Source of the DNA: an uncultured Eubacteriales bacterium
GTDB taxonomy: Bacteria > Bacillota > Clostridia > Oscillospirales > Acutalibacteraceae
Length of the DNA: 64,000 nt
NCBI GenBank assembly: GCA_934436505.1
Contig: CAKSAP010000003.1
Coordinates: 186,001-250,000 of the forward strand
Reading direction: 5' to 3'
Each line of letters opens with the position of its first letter. Within the stretch, counting starts at the first letter, position 1. A program made the translations under genes and the position numbers. Positions 7,301 to 15,513 of this stretch are shown here, one piece after another. Under the pieces are notes generated by a model. The model worked only from the letters and a program-made list of their open reading frames with translations, ran no database searches and was not told where the DNA came from.

Positions 7301-7484
7301 AACAAGTTCCTTTTTTATATGCACCGCTTTTGTCGCATTTGCTTTCATATAATTAAGTCATATCGACGAGCTGTGAAAATTATCGGTTGCAGGCGGCAAA
7401 ATTCAGAAAAAAGTGCTTGGCACCGTTTTTGGTACGCAGCTAAATGGTAAAATGTACTTGAAAATAAAAGAAAGAGGTACGGCT

Positions 7485-8777
7485 ATGAGTAAATTTGATG
7501 AGATTATCGGTTACACACAAATCAAAAACGAGCTTAAACAAATCAGTGACACGCTGAAAAATCCCAAGAATTACGAAAAGCTCGGTATTTCTGCGCCAAC
7601 GGGACTTTTGTTGTACGGCGACCCCGGCGTCGGAAAATCCTTGATGGCAAACGCTGTTATCGAGGACAGCGGCAGAAATGTATTTGTTTGCCGCAAAAAC
7701 AAGCCGAACGGAGAATTCGTAAACGAAATCAAGAAAACCTTTGATATGGCAGTTGAAAATGCACCGTCAATCGTTTTCCTCGACGATATGGATAAATTCA
7801 CAAACGGCGATATGAGACATCGGGATGCGGAGGAATATGTTACAATTCAATCCTGCATAGATGAAATTAAAGGCAAATCCGTATTCGTTATCGCAACGGT
7901 AAACGAAACACGAGTTCTTCCCGCATCTTTATTAAGAGCAGGACGATTTGACCGTTCAATCGAGGTTTTTGCGCCTTGCGGAAAAGATGCCGAAAAAATT
8001 ATTGCCCACTATCTTGAGGGTAAAAAAGTTTCAGACGACATTGATATTAAGGCGATTACAAAGCTGTTGGACGGCAAGTCCTGCGCAGAGCTTGAAACTG
8101 TTATAAACGAAGCAGGTCTTTATGCGGGATATAAGCATTTGGACACTATTTCAATGGAGCATATAACAAGCGCTTGTCTTAGAATGTTTTTCGGCTTTTT
8201 GCCGCCGTGCTACGACGATTCGGACAACGACGTTCAAAGCATAATGCTTCCCGAAATTATATATCATGAAGCAGGTCATGCCGTCGTATCGGAGGTTTTA
8301 TGCCCCGAAAGCGTTTCTTTGATATATGTCGGCAACGGCAAAAGCCGTGAATCGGGAATTACTCATCTTTATAACAACCAAAACACAACATCCCAGTATT
8401 GGGCAAAAAGCCGCTTGACAACAGTTTTGGCAGGAGCTGCAAGCACCGAGCAAAAATTCGGAACTGTCGATTCGGGTGCGCATAGTGATTATGAACGGGC
8501 GTTTGAGCTTGCTGAAACACTTGTTGAAGAAAACTGCATTGACGGATTGCAGCTTTTCAGCTTCAAATACAATCACTCACAGCATCGCCTATCGGCACAA
8601 GAACAGGTTGTAACAGCAGAGGTTGAAAAATATTATCGCAAGGCTAAAGAAATTATCGCTCTTAATAAGGAGTTTTTAGAAAAGCTCGCCGCCGCTTTGG
8701 CGGAAAAGAAGCTGCTCTGTGAAGCAGATATTAAAAAAATTAAAGATGAGTGCAAAATTGTCCCTGTCGCTTTGTAA
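7485..8777 (+). CDS. Soluble FtsH-like AAA+ ATPase with M41 zinc-protease domain
   Basis: 430 aa, start ATG 7485 (AAAGAGG upstream). AAA+ module: Walker A GDPGVGKS (45-52), Walker B IVFLDD (96-101), and LLRAGRFDRSIEV (149-161), matching the FtsH second region of homology. C-terminal M41 peptidase: HEAGH (261-265) and third zinc ligand D335 in SGAHSDYERA. Unlike FtsH it has no N-terminal membrane segments and is about 200 residues shorter. The FtsH pore loop FVGVGA is not seen; that place reads NKPNGEFVNEIKKTF. So it is a cytosolic AAA protease with a modified substrate-gripping loop. Its 3' end overlaps the next gene by 32 bases, implying a functional pair. Substrate unknown. Confidence 0.88.
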   Translation: MSKFDEIIGYTQIKNELKQISDTLKNPKNYEKLGISAPTGLLLYGDPGVGKSLMANAVIEDSGRNVFVCRKNKPNGEFVNEIKKTFDMAVENAPSIVFLDDMDKFTNGDMRHRDAEEYVTIQSCIDEIKGKSVFVIATVNETRVLPASLLRAGRFDRSIEVFAPCGKDAEKIIAHYLEGKKVSDDIDIKAITKLLDGKSCAELETVINEAGLYAGYKHLDTISMEHITSACLRMFFGFLPPCYDDSDNDVQSIMLPEIIYHEAGHAVVSEVLCPESVSLIYVGNGKSRESGITHLYNNQNTTSQYWAKSRLTTVLAGAASTEQKFGTVDSGAHSDYERAFELAETLVEENCIDGLQLFSFKYNHSQHRLSAQEQVVTAEVEKYYRKAKEIIALNKEFLEKLAAALAEKKLLCEADIKKIKDECKIVPVAL

Positions 8778-9612
8778 CGAAAGCTACGCCTCCTCTGCCC
8801 TGCCTAAAGCGATAATTACACATTTGACAATAGTAAGACTCGGAAAGCTGTCTTGCCTTGAAACAAGCCTTGGGTCCTGCGTTAATATCCTAAAAACTGA
8901 ATTTTCGGAAGAAATTATCCTTGCCTTGACTGTATTGCTCAACGTAACGCCGAAGCCTGTATTGCCGGCGGCGTTCCTTCACGACGGCACGCTTATCCTT
9001 GCCGATATTCTGTGCTCGGATGAGCAATACACGGTTAAAATTATGCCAGATACAGATAAAAAAGGGCTTGTAACAGCTGCGTTTGACCGCTATGGGAACG
9101 ACGTTACAAGAAAATATCTGTACGAAATGTCGCATTGTGCCGACGAGGATAAGCTAGTGCTTTTTGACGCCGAAAATTCAGCCGCAAAGGACTTAATTTA
9201 CGGATATTTCAATCGTGATACGCTCACAAGCTCTGAAAATCACATAAAAAAAACTGTCAATACGCAAGCCTTTCGACTTTGGCTAAGGGAATTTTCGCAA
9301 AGCTCCCCTCCCGAGCCTATAAGCCGAGGGGGTAATTTGAGGGCTGTGTTGAATACCGACGGCAGCTTTAGTGTGATTTCAGACGGTAATCATTTTGAGC
9401 TTTCAGAGCACGAAAAGGCAATTTTTAATTACATTTGCCACTTAAAAGCTTTATCGCTTTGGGATGGGTTTGAGGAAATTCGCAATTTTCATTATATTAA
9501 AAAGCCGATTATCGCCCGTATTTTTTCTCCTAACCGTGAAAAGACAAACGGCGAAGAAGAATTCATCAAAAAAACGAATGTCGGAAGGCAGGTTATTGCA
9601 TTTACAAAATAA
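8746..9612 (+). CDS. Uncharacterised partner of the FtsH-like protease, 288 aa
   Basis: The reading frame overlaps the end of the M41 gene by 32 bases. I chose ATG 8746 (MSAKLSLSLCNES), although no strong ribosome site precedes it; an upstream start in the frame at 8719 (non-ATG) is possible. The N-terminal half is hydrophobic beta/alpha (LSCLETSLGSCVNILKTEF, VLPAAFLHDGTLILADILC). The C-terminal half is charged with a possible winged-helix-like segment (SEHEKAIFNYICHLKALSLWDG). No signal peptide, no recognised domain. The tight overlap suggests an adaptor, regulator or substrate of the protease (inference). Confidence 0.65.
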   Translation: MSAKLSLSLCNESYASSALPKAIITHLTIVRLGKLSCLETSLGSCVNILKTEFSEEIILALTVLLNVTPKPVLPAAFLHDGTLILADILCSDEQYTVKIMPDTDKKGLVTAAFDRYGNDVTRKYLYEMSHCADEDKLVLFDAENSAAKDLIYGYFNRDTLTSSENHIKKTVNTQAFRLWLREFSQSSPPEPISRGGNLRAVLNTDGSFSVISDGNHFELSEHEKAIFNYICHLKALSLWDGFEEIRNFHYIKKPIIARIFSPNREKTNGEEEFIKKTNVGRQVIAFTK

Positions 9613-9687
9613 ACTGAGAAATGGGGTTTGGCTTAACTGATATTTACACCTTTCGGAAAACTATATAAAAGCAAAAAACAAAAAATT

Positions 9688-9719
9688 ACGGCGCATATCG
9701 ATTGCTCGATACACGCCGT
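9688..9719. terminator. Bidirectional terminator between convergent genes
   Basis: ACGGCG-CA-TATCGA-ttgc-TCGATA-CA-CGCCGT forms a long interrupted stem. It is followed by a T run on + and preceded by an A run, so it can end both the + strand gene at 9612 and the minus gene at 9745. Confidence 0.8.
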
Positions 9720-9744
9720 TTTTTATTTTGCCTTGAATGTTGGA

Positions 9745-10674
9745 TTATTCTTTGTTTTCGTCTGTTACAAGCTCTTTAAGGCTCGTTGCAAGCCCTGCAA
9801 TGCCCTGAATTTCCGACGGAATGATAATCTTTGTAGCCTGACCGTCGGCAGCCTTTGCGAATGCTTCAAGGCTCTTGAGAGTGAGCACCGCCTGATTGGG
9901 GTTAGCCTGATTTATAAGCTCGATTGCCTTTGCGTTTGCTCTCTGTACGGCAAGGATAGCCTCAGCCTCGCCCTCTGCCTCACGGATTTTAGCTTCCTTT
10001 ACAGCCTCGGCACGAAGAATAGCCGCCTGCTTTTGAGCCTCTGCATCAAGAATCTGCGACTCCTTATGACCTTCGGCAACAAGTATCTTACTTGCCTTTT
10101 CGCCCTCTGCGGTAAGGATTGCCTCACGGCGATGACGCTCTGCCTTCATCTGCTTCTCCATTGCGTCCTGAATTTCACGGGGAGGAATGATGTTTTTAAG
10201 CTCAACACGGTTTACCTTAATGCCCCACGGGTCTGTTGCCTCGTCAAGAATTACTCTGATTTTAGCGTTGATTGTATCACGGGAGGTAAGAGTTGCATCA
10301 AGCTCAAGCTCGCCGATAATATTACGAAGCGTTGTAGCGGTAAGGTTTTCAATAGCCGAAATCGGTCTTTCAACACCGTAGGTATAAAGCTTCGGGTCGG
10401 TTATCTGGAAGAATACAACCGTATCAATCTGCATTGTAACGTTATCCTTTGTGATAACGGGCTGCGGATCGAAATCAACTACTTGCTCTTTAAGAGAAAC
10501 AATTTTTGCAACTCTCTCAAAAAACGGAACTTTCACATGAAAGCCTGTCTGCCATGTTGTGCTGTACGCACCCAAGCGTTCGATTACATATGCTTTTGAT
10601 TGCGGAACAATCTTAATGTTTGCCGCAACAATCGCAAGAAGAACAACTAAAATACCTAAAAATACATAGCCCAT
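9745..10674 (-). CDS. SPFH-domain (stomatin/prohibitin-like) membrane protein, QmcA type
   Basis: 309 aa with one N-terminal membrane segment (GYVFLGILVVLLAIVAANI), then the SPFH/band-7 domain from about residue 22. IVPQSKAYVIERLGAY, VDFDPQPVITKDNV and TLRNIIGELELDATLTSRDTIN are classical stomatin blocks. A long charged coiled coil (residues about 190-275, rich in AEAQK/AEGEA repeats) and a short tail follow. It probably oligomerises as a membrane-microdomain scaffold. It is cotranscribed with the NfeD-like gene just upstream (8-base gap), the usual SPFH-NfeD pairing. Confidence 0.92.
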   Translation of the reverse strand: MGYVFLGILVVLLAIVAANIKIVPQSKAYVIERLGAYSTTWQTGFHVKVPFFERVAKIVSLKEQVVDFDPQPVITKDNVTMQIDTVVFFQITDPKLYTYGVERPISAIENLTATTLRNIIGELELDATLTSRDTINAKIRVILDEATDPWGIKVNRVELKNIIPPREIQDAMEKQMKAERHRREAILTAEGEKASKILVAEGHKESQILDAEAQKQAAILRAEAVKEAKIREAEGEAEAILAVQRANAKAIELINQANPNQAVLTLKSLEAFAKAADGQATKIIIPSEIQGIAGLATSLKELVTDENKE

Positions 10675-10681
10675 AATTCAT

Positions 10682-11140
10682 TTACTCCTTTATTTCTTCA
10701 ACTATAACTTTCACGCCCTCGATTTTCAAAACCTTAACGAGCGTGTTTTCGGGAATTATTTTATCATCTATGCTTCTTGCCGTCCAAATATTCCCGTTGA
10801 CCTTTACCTGACCCTTTGCGTTCAGGTTGTCGATTTGTTCAATCACCACGGCTGTCTCATTAAGACACCTGTCTGCGTTCGTTGACTGAAGCTTGGTTTT
10901 GGTAAACCTTTTAACAAGCGGCCTTGTGGCAACAAAGCTCAAAATTGTCAGGGCAATAAAAACTATTACCTGCACCTTGAAATTCACATGTGCAAACGAC
11001 GACACGAGTGCGCCTAAGGCACCTACCGCAAACCAAACAGACACAAGCTGTACGGTTGCCGCTTCAATTATCGTGAATGCGGCGAGAAGTATCAGCCAAA
11101 ATGCCGTAGTGTTTTCGATTATTATCTCGTACAATACCAT
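10682..11140 (-). CDS. NfeD-family membrane protein (short form)
   Basis: About 152 aa. Two or three hydrophobic segments (FWLILLAAFTIIEAATVQLVSV, LGALVSSF, VQVIVFIALTILSFVAT) precede a soluble C-terminal OB-fold-like domain (GQVKVNGNIWTARS, VLKIEGVKVIVEE), the layout of short NfeD proteins lacking the ClpP-like protease. Start is uncertain: ATG 11140 is only one base from AGGAGG, whereas TTG 11134 has ideal 7-base spacing. Partner of the SPFH gene downstream. Confidence 0.88.
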   Translation of the reverse strand: MVLYEIIIENTTAFWLILLAAFTIIEAATVQLVSVWFAVGALGALVSSFAHVNFKVQVIVFIALTILSFVATRPLVKRFTKTKLQSTNADRCLNETAVVIEQIDNLNAKGQVKVNGNIWTARSIDDKIIPENTLVKVLKIEGVKVIVEEIKE

Positions 11141-11179
11141 TCCTCCTTTGTGCAATACACAAATCGATTGTGTATCTGT

Positions 11180-11208
11180 ATTGTATTACTAAAAATTTTA
11201 CTTGTCAA
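11180..11208 (-). promoter_or_regulatory. Promoter of the NfeD-SPFH operon
   Basis: On the minus strand, TTGACA (11208-11203) and TACAAT (11185-11180) are separated by exactly 17 bp, close to consensus. The start of transcription would lie about 35 bases before the NfeD start codon. Confidence 0.75.
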
Positions 11209-11215
11209 AATTTAT

Positions 11216-11241
11216 AAAAGCGTTCAATTATCAACGCTTTT
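11216..11241. other. Inverted repeat in the nfeD-cdd gap
   Basis: AAAAGCGTT and AACGCTTTT form a 9-bp stem with an 8-nt loop but without a T tract on either side. A second small palindrome, TGTCTCAATTGAGACA, lies at about 11417-11432 just after cdd. The rest of 11209-11435 is AT-rich with nothing else recognised. Confidence 0.4.
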
Positions 11242-11435
11242 GAGATGCATTGTTATTTTCAAAAGCTAAAAGGGTCAAATATTCCCAAAATGAGTTCAAA
11301 GCATTAAATCGGAAGCCGATTTTAAGTTCATCTGTTATTTTCAAGCGTATATTTTAACAAAATTGTCAAATATAATGTTCATTTGACCGTTAAAATATTT
11401 TTTGTGAGCTTTTTAATTTGTCTCAATTGAGACAC

Positions 11436-11831
11436 TTATAGCGAAAAAGCGTTCGGCAAAAGCTCGGAAAGAGTAAATTCCTTGTATGTGCTTTGATCCG
11501 TTACAACCAAAATTGTAAAATCGGGCTTGCAAAATTCAGCCATAACCTGACGGCAAATTCCGCACGGCAAAAACTTATCGCTCAATTCGTTTTCCTTACC
11601 GCCTGCCACGGCAAGCATTGAAAAATTACGCTCTCCGTCGCTTACCGCCTTGAAAATCGCAGTCCTTTCGGCGCAAACGGTAGCACCGTAGGACGAATTT
11701 TCCACATTACAGCCCGTAAAGGTCTTGCCGTTATCGCAAAGCAACGCCGCTCCGACCTTATAACCCGAATAAGGCGAATAGGCATTTTTCATGCTTTTAA
11801 TTGCCAATGTGCAAAGTTCTTGTTTAGTCAT
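11436..11831 (-). CDS. cdd: Cytidine deaminase
   Basis: 131 aa, ATG 11831 behind GAGGT. It deaminates cytidine/deoxycytidine to uridine/deoxyuridine. YSPYSGYKVGAAL opens the fold. NVENSSYGATVCAERTAIF carries the substrate Asn/Glu and the Cys-Ala-Glu active site, and LPCGICRQVM supplies the PCxxC zinc cysteines. Length is typical of the tetrameric Gram-positive form. Last gene of deoC-deoB-cdd, 8 bases after deoB. Confidence 0.96.
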   Translation of the reverse strand: MTKQELCTLAIKSMKNAYSPYSGYKVGAALLCDNGKTFTGCNVENSSYGATVCAERTAIFKAVSDGERNFSMLAVAGGKENELSDKFLPCGICRQVMAEFCKPDFTILVVTDQSTYKEFTLSELLPNAFSL

Positions 11832-11839
11832 AAGCTACC

Positions 11840-13006
11840 TCATTTCTTGACCTTTGATAGAAAGCTCTCCCCTGCGCCGCTGTAATCAATTCCGAAATAC
11901 TCGGCGATGCTTGCGGAAATATCGGCATAGGTCTTTCGAATACCGAGATTTTCAGGCTTGATTTTTTCACCGTAAACCACAAGCGGAATATACTCTCTTG
12001 TATGATCCGTGCTGTTGTCGCCCGGGTCGCAGCCGTGGTCTGCCGTGATGATAAGAATGTCGTCATCCCGCATTTTCTCCGTAAAAGACGGAAGCCATTT
12101 ATCAAACTCCGAGAAAGCACGGGCATAGCCGTCAACATCCTGCCTGTGCCCGTAGAGCATATCAAAATCAACAAGATTTGTAAAGCAAAGCCCCTCAAAA
12201 TCCATTGAAACAGCTTCCAAAGTCCTTTCCATTCCCTCTTTATTGGAATGTGTGAACACGTGTTCCATTATTCCACGGGAAGCGAAAATATCATATATTT
12301 TACCTATCGCATAAACTGATTTACCGTTGCTTGAAAGTATATCTAACAACGTCTGTTTCGGCGGTTCAAGTGAAAAATCGTGGCGGTTTGCCGTTCTTAT
12401 AAACTCGCCGTCCCTTTTTACAAACGGTCTTGCAATTACCCTGCCCACAGCGTTTTTACCGCATAAAATTTTGCGTGCGATTTTACAGTATTCATAGAGT
12501 TTTTCAAGCGGTACAACTTCCTCATCCGCCGCAATTTGAAACACGCTGTCTGCCGAGGTGTAAATAATAAGCTTGCCCGTTTTTATGTGCTCGTCGCCGT
12601 AATCCTTGATAACCTGCGTTCCCGAATACGGTTTATTGCAGAGAACTCCCCTGCCCGTTTTTTCGGAAAACTCGTCGATAATATCTTTCGGAAAGCCGTC
12701 GGGATAGGTCGGCATAGGCTTTTTTGATATAACGCCCGCAATTTCCCAATGCCCCGTTGTCGTATCCTTTCCACGTGATAATTCGGCACATTTTCCGACA
12801 GCTGCCAACGGTGCTTCGGTCTTTTTGAGATAATCACAGCCTGCGATATTACCGATACCCATTTTCAGCATATTTTCAGCCGAAAACTCGGGCGACGCCG
12901 ATATTCTTTTTAACGTGTTGCAATCGTAATCGCCGAATTCCGAAGCGTCGGGAAGCATACCCACGCCGCAGGAATCAAGCACAATTAAAAACACTCTTTT
13001 TGGCAT
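11840..13006 (-). CDS. deoB: Phosphopentomutase
   Basis: 388 aa. It converts (deoxy)ribose-1-phosphate to the 5-phosphate, feeding DeoC. Metal ligands of the alkaline-phosphatase fold are evident: VLDSCGVGMLPDA near the start, the catalytic-Thr region GKDTTTGHWEIAG, and the C-terminal ITADHGCDPGDNSTDHTREY. Length is standard. It lies 12 bases after deoC in the same operon. Confidence 0.97.
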   Translation of the reverse strand: MPKRVFLIVLDSCGVGMLPDASEFGDYDCNTLKRISASPEFSAENMLKMGIGNIAGCDYLKKTEAPLAAVGKCAELSRGKDTTTGHWEIAGVISKKPMPTYPDGFPKDIIDEFSEKTGRGVLCNKPYSGTQVIKDYGDEHIKTGKLIIYTSADSVFQIAADEEVVPLEKLYEYCKIARKILCGKNAVGRVIARPFVKRDGEFIRTANRHDFSLEPPKQTLLDILSSNGKSVYAIGKIYDIFASRGIMEHVFTHSNKEGMERTLEAVSMDFEGLCFTNLVDFDMLYGHRQDVDGYARAFSEFDKWLPSFTEKMRDDDILIITADHGCDPGDNSTDHTREYIPLVVYGEKIKPENLGIRKTYADISASIAEYFGIDYSGAGESFLSKVKK

Positions 13007-13018
13007 AAAATCATTTCC

Positions 13019-13678
13019 TTATAAAAGATTTCCCTGTTTGACCGCTTTGACAATTCGGCTTGTTCCGAGCCTTGATGCGCCGAGCTTTATAAACTCTTCC
13101 GCATCCTCAACGGAAGATATTCCGCCTGCCGCCTTGATTTTTGTATCCCTCGTAACATTAGCCTTGAAAAGCTCAATATCGTGCTTTGTAGCACCCGCAG
13201 TCGAAAAGCCCGTCGAGGTTTTAATATAATCGGCGTCGGACTTTGAAACTATTTGACACATCTTGATTTTTTCGTCATCGGTCAAAAGGCAGGTTTCAAT
13301 AATAACCTTTAAGAGTTTGCCGTTACACGCTTTTTTGACCTCGTTTATTTCCGACAATATATCGTCATATTTTTTGTCTTTTAGCCAGCCGATATTTATT
13401 ACCATATCAATTTCGTCAGCACCGTTTTCGACTGCATCACTCGCTTCAAAGCACTTTGCCGCCGTCGTGGAATATCCGTTTGGGAAGCCGATTACCGTGC
13501 AAACTGCCGTTTTATCGCCGACGAATTCCTTTGCTTCTTTGACATAGCAAGCAGGTATGCAAACCGAAGCAGTGCCATATTTAATCGCATCTGTGCAGGT
13601 TTCTTTAATTTCGTCAAGCGTTGCCGTCTGAGACAAAAGTGTGTGGTCGCATTTTGAAAGTATATCCTTGATATTCAT
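13019..13678 (-). CDS. deoC: Deoxyribose-phosphate aldolase
   Basis: 219 aa, ATG 13678 with AGGAGA upstream. It cleaves deoxyribose-5-phosphate to acetaldehyde and glyceraldehyde-3-phosphate. The Schiff-base lysine is in DYIKTSTGFSTAGAT, with the second conserved lysine in KAAGGISSVEDAEEF. First gene of the deoxynucleoside catabolic operon; no adjacent DeoR-type regulator was seen. Confidence 0.97.
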   Translation of the reverse strand: MNIKDILSKCDHTLLSQTATLDEIKETCTDAIKYGTASVCIPACYVKEAKEFVGDKTAVCTVIGFPNGYSTTAAKCFEASDAVENGADEIDMVINIGWLKDKKYDDILSEINEVKKACNGKLLKVIIETCLLTDDEKIKMCQIVSKSDADYIKTSTGFSTAGATKHDIELFKANVTRDTKIKAAGGISSVEDAEEFIKLGASRLGTSRIVKAVKQGNLL

Positions 13679-13799
13679 AGTATTCTCCTATATAAAGAAA
13701 AAGCCCTTGCCTTTTCAGATTTTATAAATTTATTGTAGCATAATTTTGTGAAATTTACAATTTAATTGTGATGTGAGCAGGTTGCGACCGATGATAAAT

Positions 13800-13930
13800 T
13801 ATATGAAACGGTATTAGAATTTTCGTTCCCTCCCCGATGGAGCAGAAGTACGAATTGAATTATATATGAAAAATTCGGACAGCCGAAAGGGCCGTCCTAC
13901 ACTGTTTGATATAAAATTCAAGCCACACGA
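13800..13930. repeat. Degenerate palindromic repeat
   Basis: The 13681-13979 gap has no gene. It contains CCCTCCCCGATGGAGC, GCAGAAGTACGAATTGAATT and GGACAGCCGAAAGGGCCGTCC, words related to the interspersed repeats at 1415-1560 and 20581-21062. AT-rich sequence fills the remainder. Confidence 0.5.
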
Positions 13931-13979
13931 ATTATATTCCTATGGTATGATGATATGCTTTATACCGACAAACTGAAAT

Positions 13980-14951
13980 TCACATAATACAATGCTCAAG
14001 TATCGAGTTCTTCATCTTTGCATAATAAATAATGTGCTGTATTGTTTCTATAACCTGTTCCGTTCCAATTTCTTTTTCATTATTCCCACAGTCAATACCT
14101 AAAACACGCTTAATATTGTATTCTAACCACTCCAATCTGCCGTTATTGCAGTCATATAATGTTTCCCAATCTGTGGGCATTTCCCCACCGGCATTTTTAT
14201 ATCCTTGCAAAAAAGCTTGAAATAATTGAAAATCAATTTTGCAATCTTCATATCCCGACCAACACAATGCCAATTCAAACAATTCCATAAACGGATTGTT
14301 ATAAGATAAACTCTCTAAATCAATAATGCGATAATCATTCCCGCTCCAGAGAACATTTTTGCAGTCCATATCGTTATGACAGATTGACACGATAGGTGGT
14401 AGTTTCTTTCGAGCCTGATTACCTTTATTTTGACTGTCTTGGATTACAGGCAAAGCGTCTTTCAGCATTGCATATAGCTTCGTATCGGTATGTTTCATTT
14501 CTGCAAGGTAGAAATTCCAATCAACAGACATTTCATAAAAAGTTTCATTTTCATACTTTTTATCTACACTATGGATTTCGGCAAGTACCTTTCCCATTTC
14601 TTTGCAGTGTTCTGCTGTTATCTCGTTGCTTTTTAAGGCTTTCCCGGGAAAATAATCAAACAGATAGAAATATTCACCATCTATCTCCTGCATTTTTGTT
14701 CCATAAAAAGACAATGCAGGAAGAATCGGAATACCTTTTTGCTCCAATAAAAGTTCTATCCGTTCAGCTTTTGCATAATTATCCATAGCAGTTTCTCTTT
14801 GCATAACAAACGGATTTAGCAACTTCAGAGCGAAAGTTCCTTGCTGTGTGCTAATCTTATACATCTTGTGCATAAAGCCACCGCTCAAACACACCGGTTC
14901 ACCGATTATCTTCCAATCGTATTTTTCTGTTATCTTTGTAAATATCGACAC
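13980..14951 (-). CDS. Aminoglycoside-phosphotransferase-fold kinase
   Basis: 323 aa, probably from GTG 14951 with GGAGAG upstream. The kinase-like fold is shown by a glycine loop region CLSGGFMHKMYKI, TFALKLLN with the ATP lysine, the catalytic HNDMDCKNVLW (Brenner motif HxDxxxxN) and the metal-binding IDLESLS. The substrate could be a sugar, choline or an antibiotic; nothing in the sequence fixes it, and resistance should not be assumed. It stands alone between repeats, with a slightly lower GC content than its neighbours. Confidence 0.8.
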   Translation of the reverse strand: MSIFTKITEKYDWKIIGEPVCLSGGFMHKMYKISTQQGTFALKLLNPFVMQRETAMDNYAKAERIELLLEQKGIPILPALSFYGTKMQEIDGEYFYLFDYFPGKALKSNEITAEHCKEMGKVLAEIHSVDKKYENETFYEMSVDWNFYLAEMKHTDTKLYAMLKDALPVIQDSQNKGNQARKKLPPIVSICHNDMDCKNVLWSGNDYRIIDLESLSYNNPFMELFELALCWSGYEDCKIDFQLFQAFLQGYKNAGGEMPTDWETLYDCNNGRLEWLEYNIKRVLGIDCGNNEKEIGTEQVIETIQHIIYYAKMKNSILEHCIM

Positions 14952-15031
14952 TTTGCTCTCTCCAAATACAGATTTGTTGCTCTTAATCTATTCAATTATA
15001 TCACTTCATTGTAAACTTTTCCACCTCTTCA

Positions 15032-15190
15032 ACTGTTCGGCGTGATATTTTTGCTTTCGCAAAAGTGATATTGCGACTTCGTCGCAGTGATATTCTATTC
15101 GCCTCTTTAACTGCCGCAAGGCAATATCACTCGGCTGAAAGCCGTATATCACTGCGAAGCAATAGAACTCGCCGCAAGGCGAATAGAACT
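15032..15190 (-). repeat. Compound hairpin-array repeat, copy 2 (tRNA-Arg side)
   Basis: Reverse complement of the array at 1125-1302, with the same hairpin order: CTTTCGCAAAAG, GCGACTTCGTCGC, GCCGCAAGGC, CGGCTGAAAGCCG, GCGAAGC, CGCCGCAAGGCG. In the transcription sense of tRNA-Arg it lies downstream, after the terminator and the conserved module at 15241-15372. Confidence 0.85.
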
Positions 15191-15240
15191 AAAAAGACGA
15201 TTACTATATAATAATCAGGTAAACAAACATAAATCAAATT

Positions 15241-15372
15241 CACTTATACCACCTCGACCGAAACAGGGTGGTAGCGAAACAAAGCCGTCGTGAGGGCGTT
15301 TACAACCGAACAGGCGACTTGAGCGTGACCTGTTTCGGAAAGGAGGAACGACGGCGTGAGTGAGTGATGGAT
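15241..15372 (-). ncRNA. Conserved tRNA-downstream module with competing pairings, copy 1
   Basis: Five complementary blocks occur here (given as + strand): CCGAAACAGG (15258-15267), GCCGTCGT (15284-15291), CCGAACAGG (15306-15314), CCTGTTTCGG (15329-15338), ACGACGGC (15348-15355). Block 4 can pair locally with block 3 (one bulge) inside stem 2-5, or perfectly with block 1, crossing stem 2-5 as a pseudoknot. ACCACC/GGTGGT frames block 1. A near-identical copy is at 24343-24470 and a truncated one at about 24033-24080. It may be an RNA element or the fold of a mobile repeat. Confidence 0.45.
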
Positions 15373-15380
15373 TTTTCAAT

Positions 15381-15417
15381 AAAAAAAGCCGTCACGAACG
15401 ATACAAAGTCCGTGACG
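15381..15417 (-). terminator. Terminator of tRNA-Arg
   Basis: GTCACG/CGTGAC stem with a 14-nt loop, extended by one G-C pair, followed on the minus strand by seven T residues. The same hairpin follows tRNA-Gly at 24481-24517. Confidence 0.8.
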
Positions 15418-15420
15418 ACG

Positions 15421-15497
15421 TGGCGCACCCGACTGGAGTCGAACCAGCGGCCTTCAGAGTCGGAGTCTGACGCTCTATCCAACTGAGCTACGGGCGC
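15421..15497 (-). tRNA. tRNA-Arg (anticodon CCG)
   Basis: 77 nt on the minus strand: acceptor GCGCCCG with CGGGTGC, anticodon stem TCAGA/TCTGA around CTCCGAC (anticodon CCG), T-arm CTGGTTCGACTCCAG, encoded CCA. It begins 16 bases after the ychF stop codon. A promoter-like TTGTAC-17-TGATAA lies over the ychF 3' end. Confidence 0.95.
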
Positions 15498-15513
15498 TGA
15501 TAATTAAATTTTA

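Noticed and set aside
7413..7435. Sigma-54-like TGGCACC...TTGGT ahead of the FtsH-like gene
   Set aside because: The -12 GC is GG, and no sigma-54 activator (RtcR) is present in the window.
9733..10599. 288-aa + frame
   Set aside because: Exact antisense shadow of the SPFH gene, whose minus-strand protein is clearly conserved.
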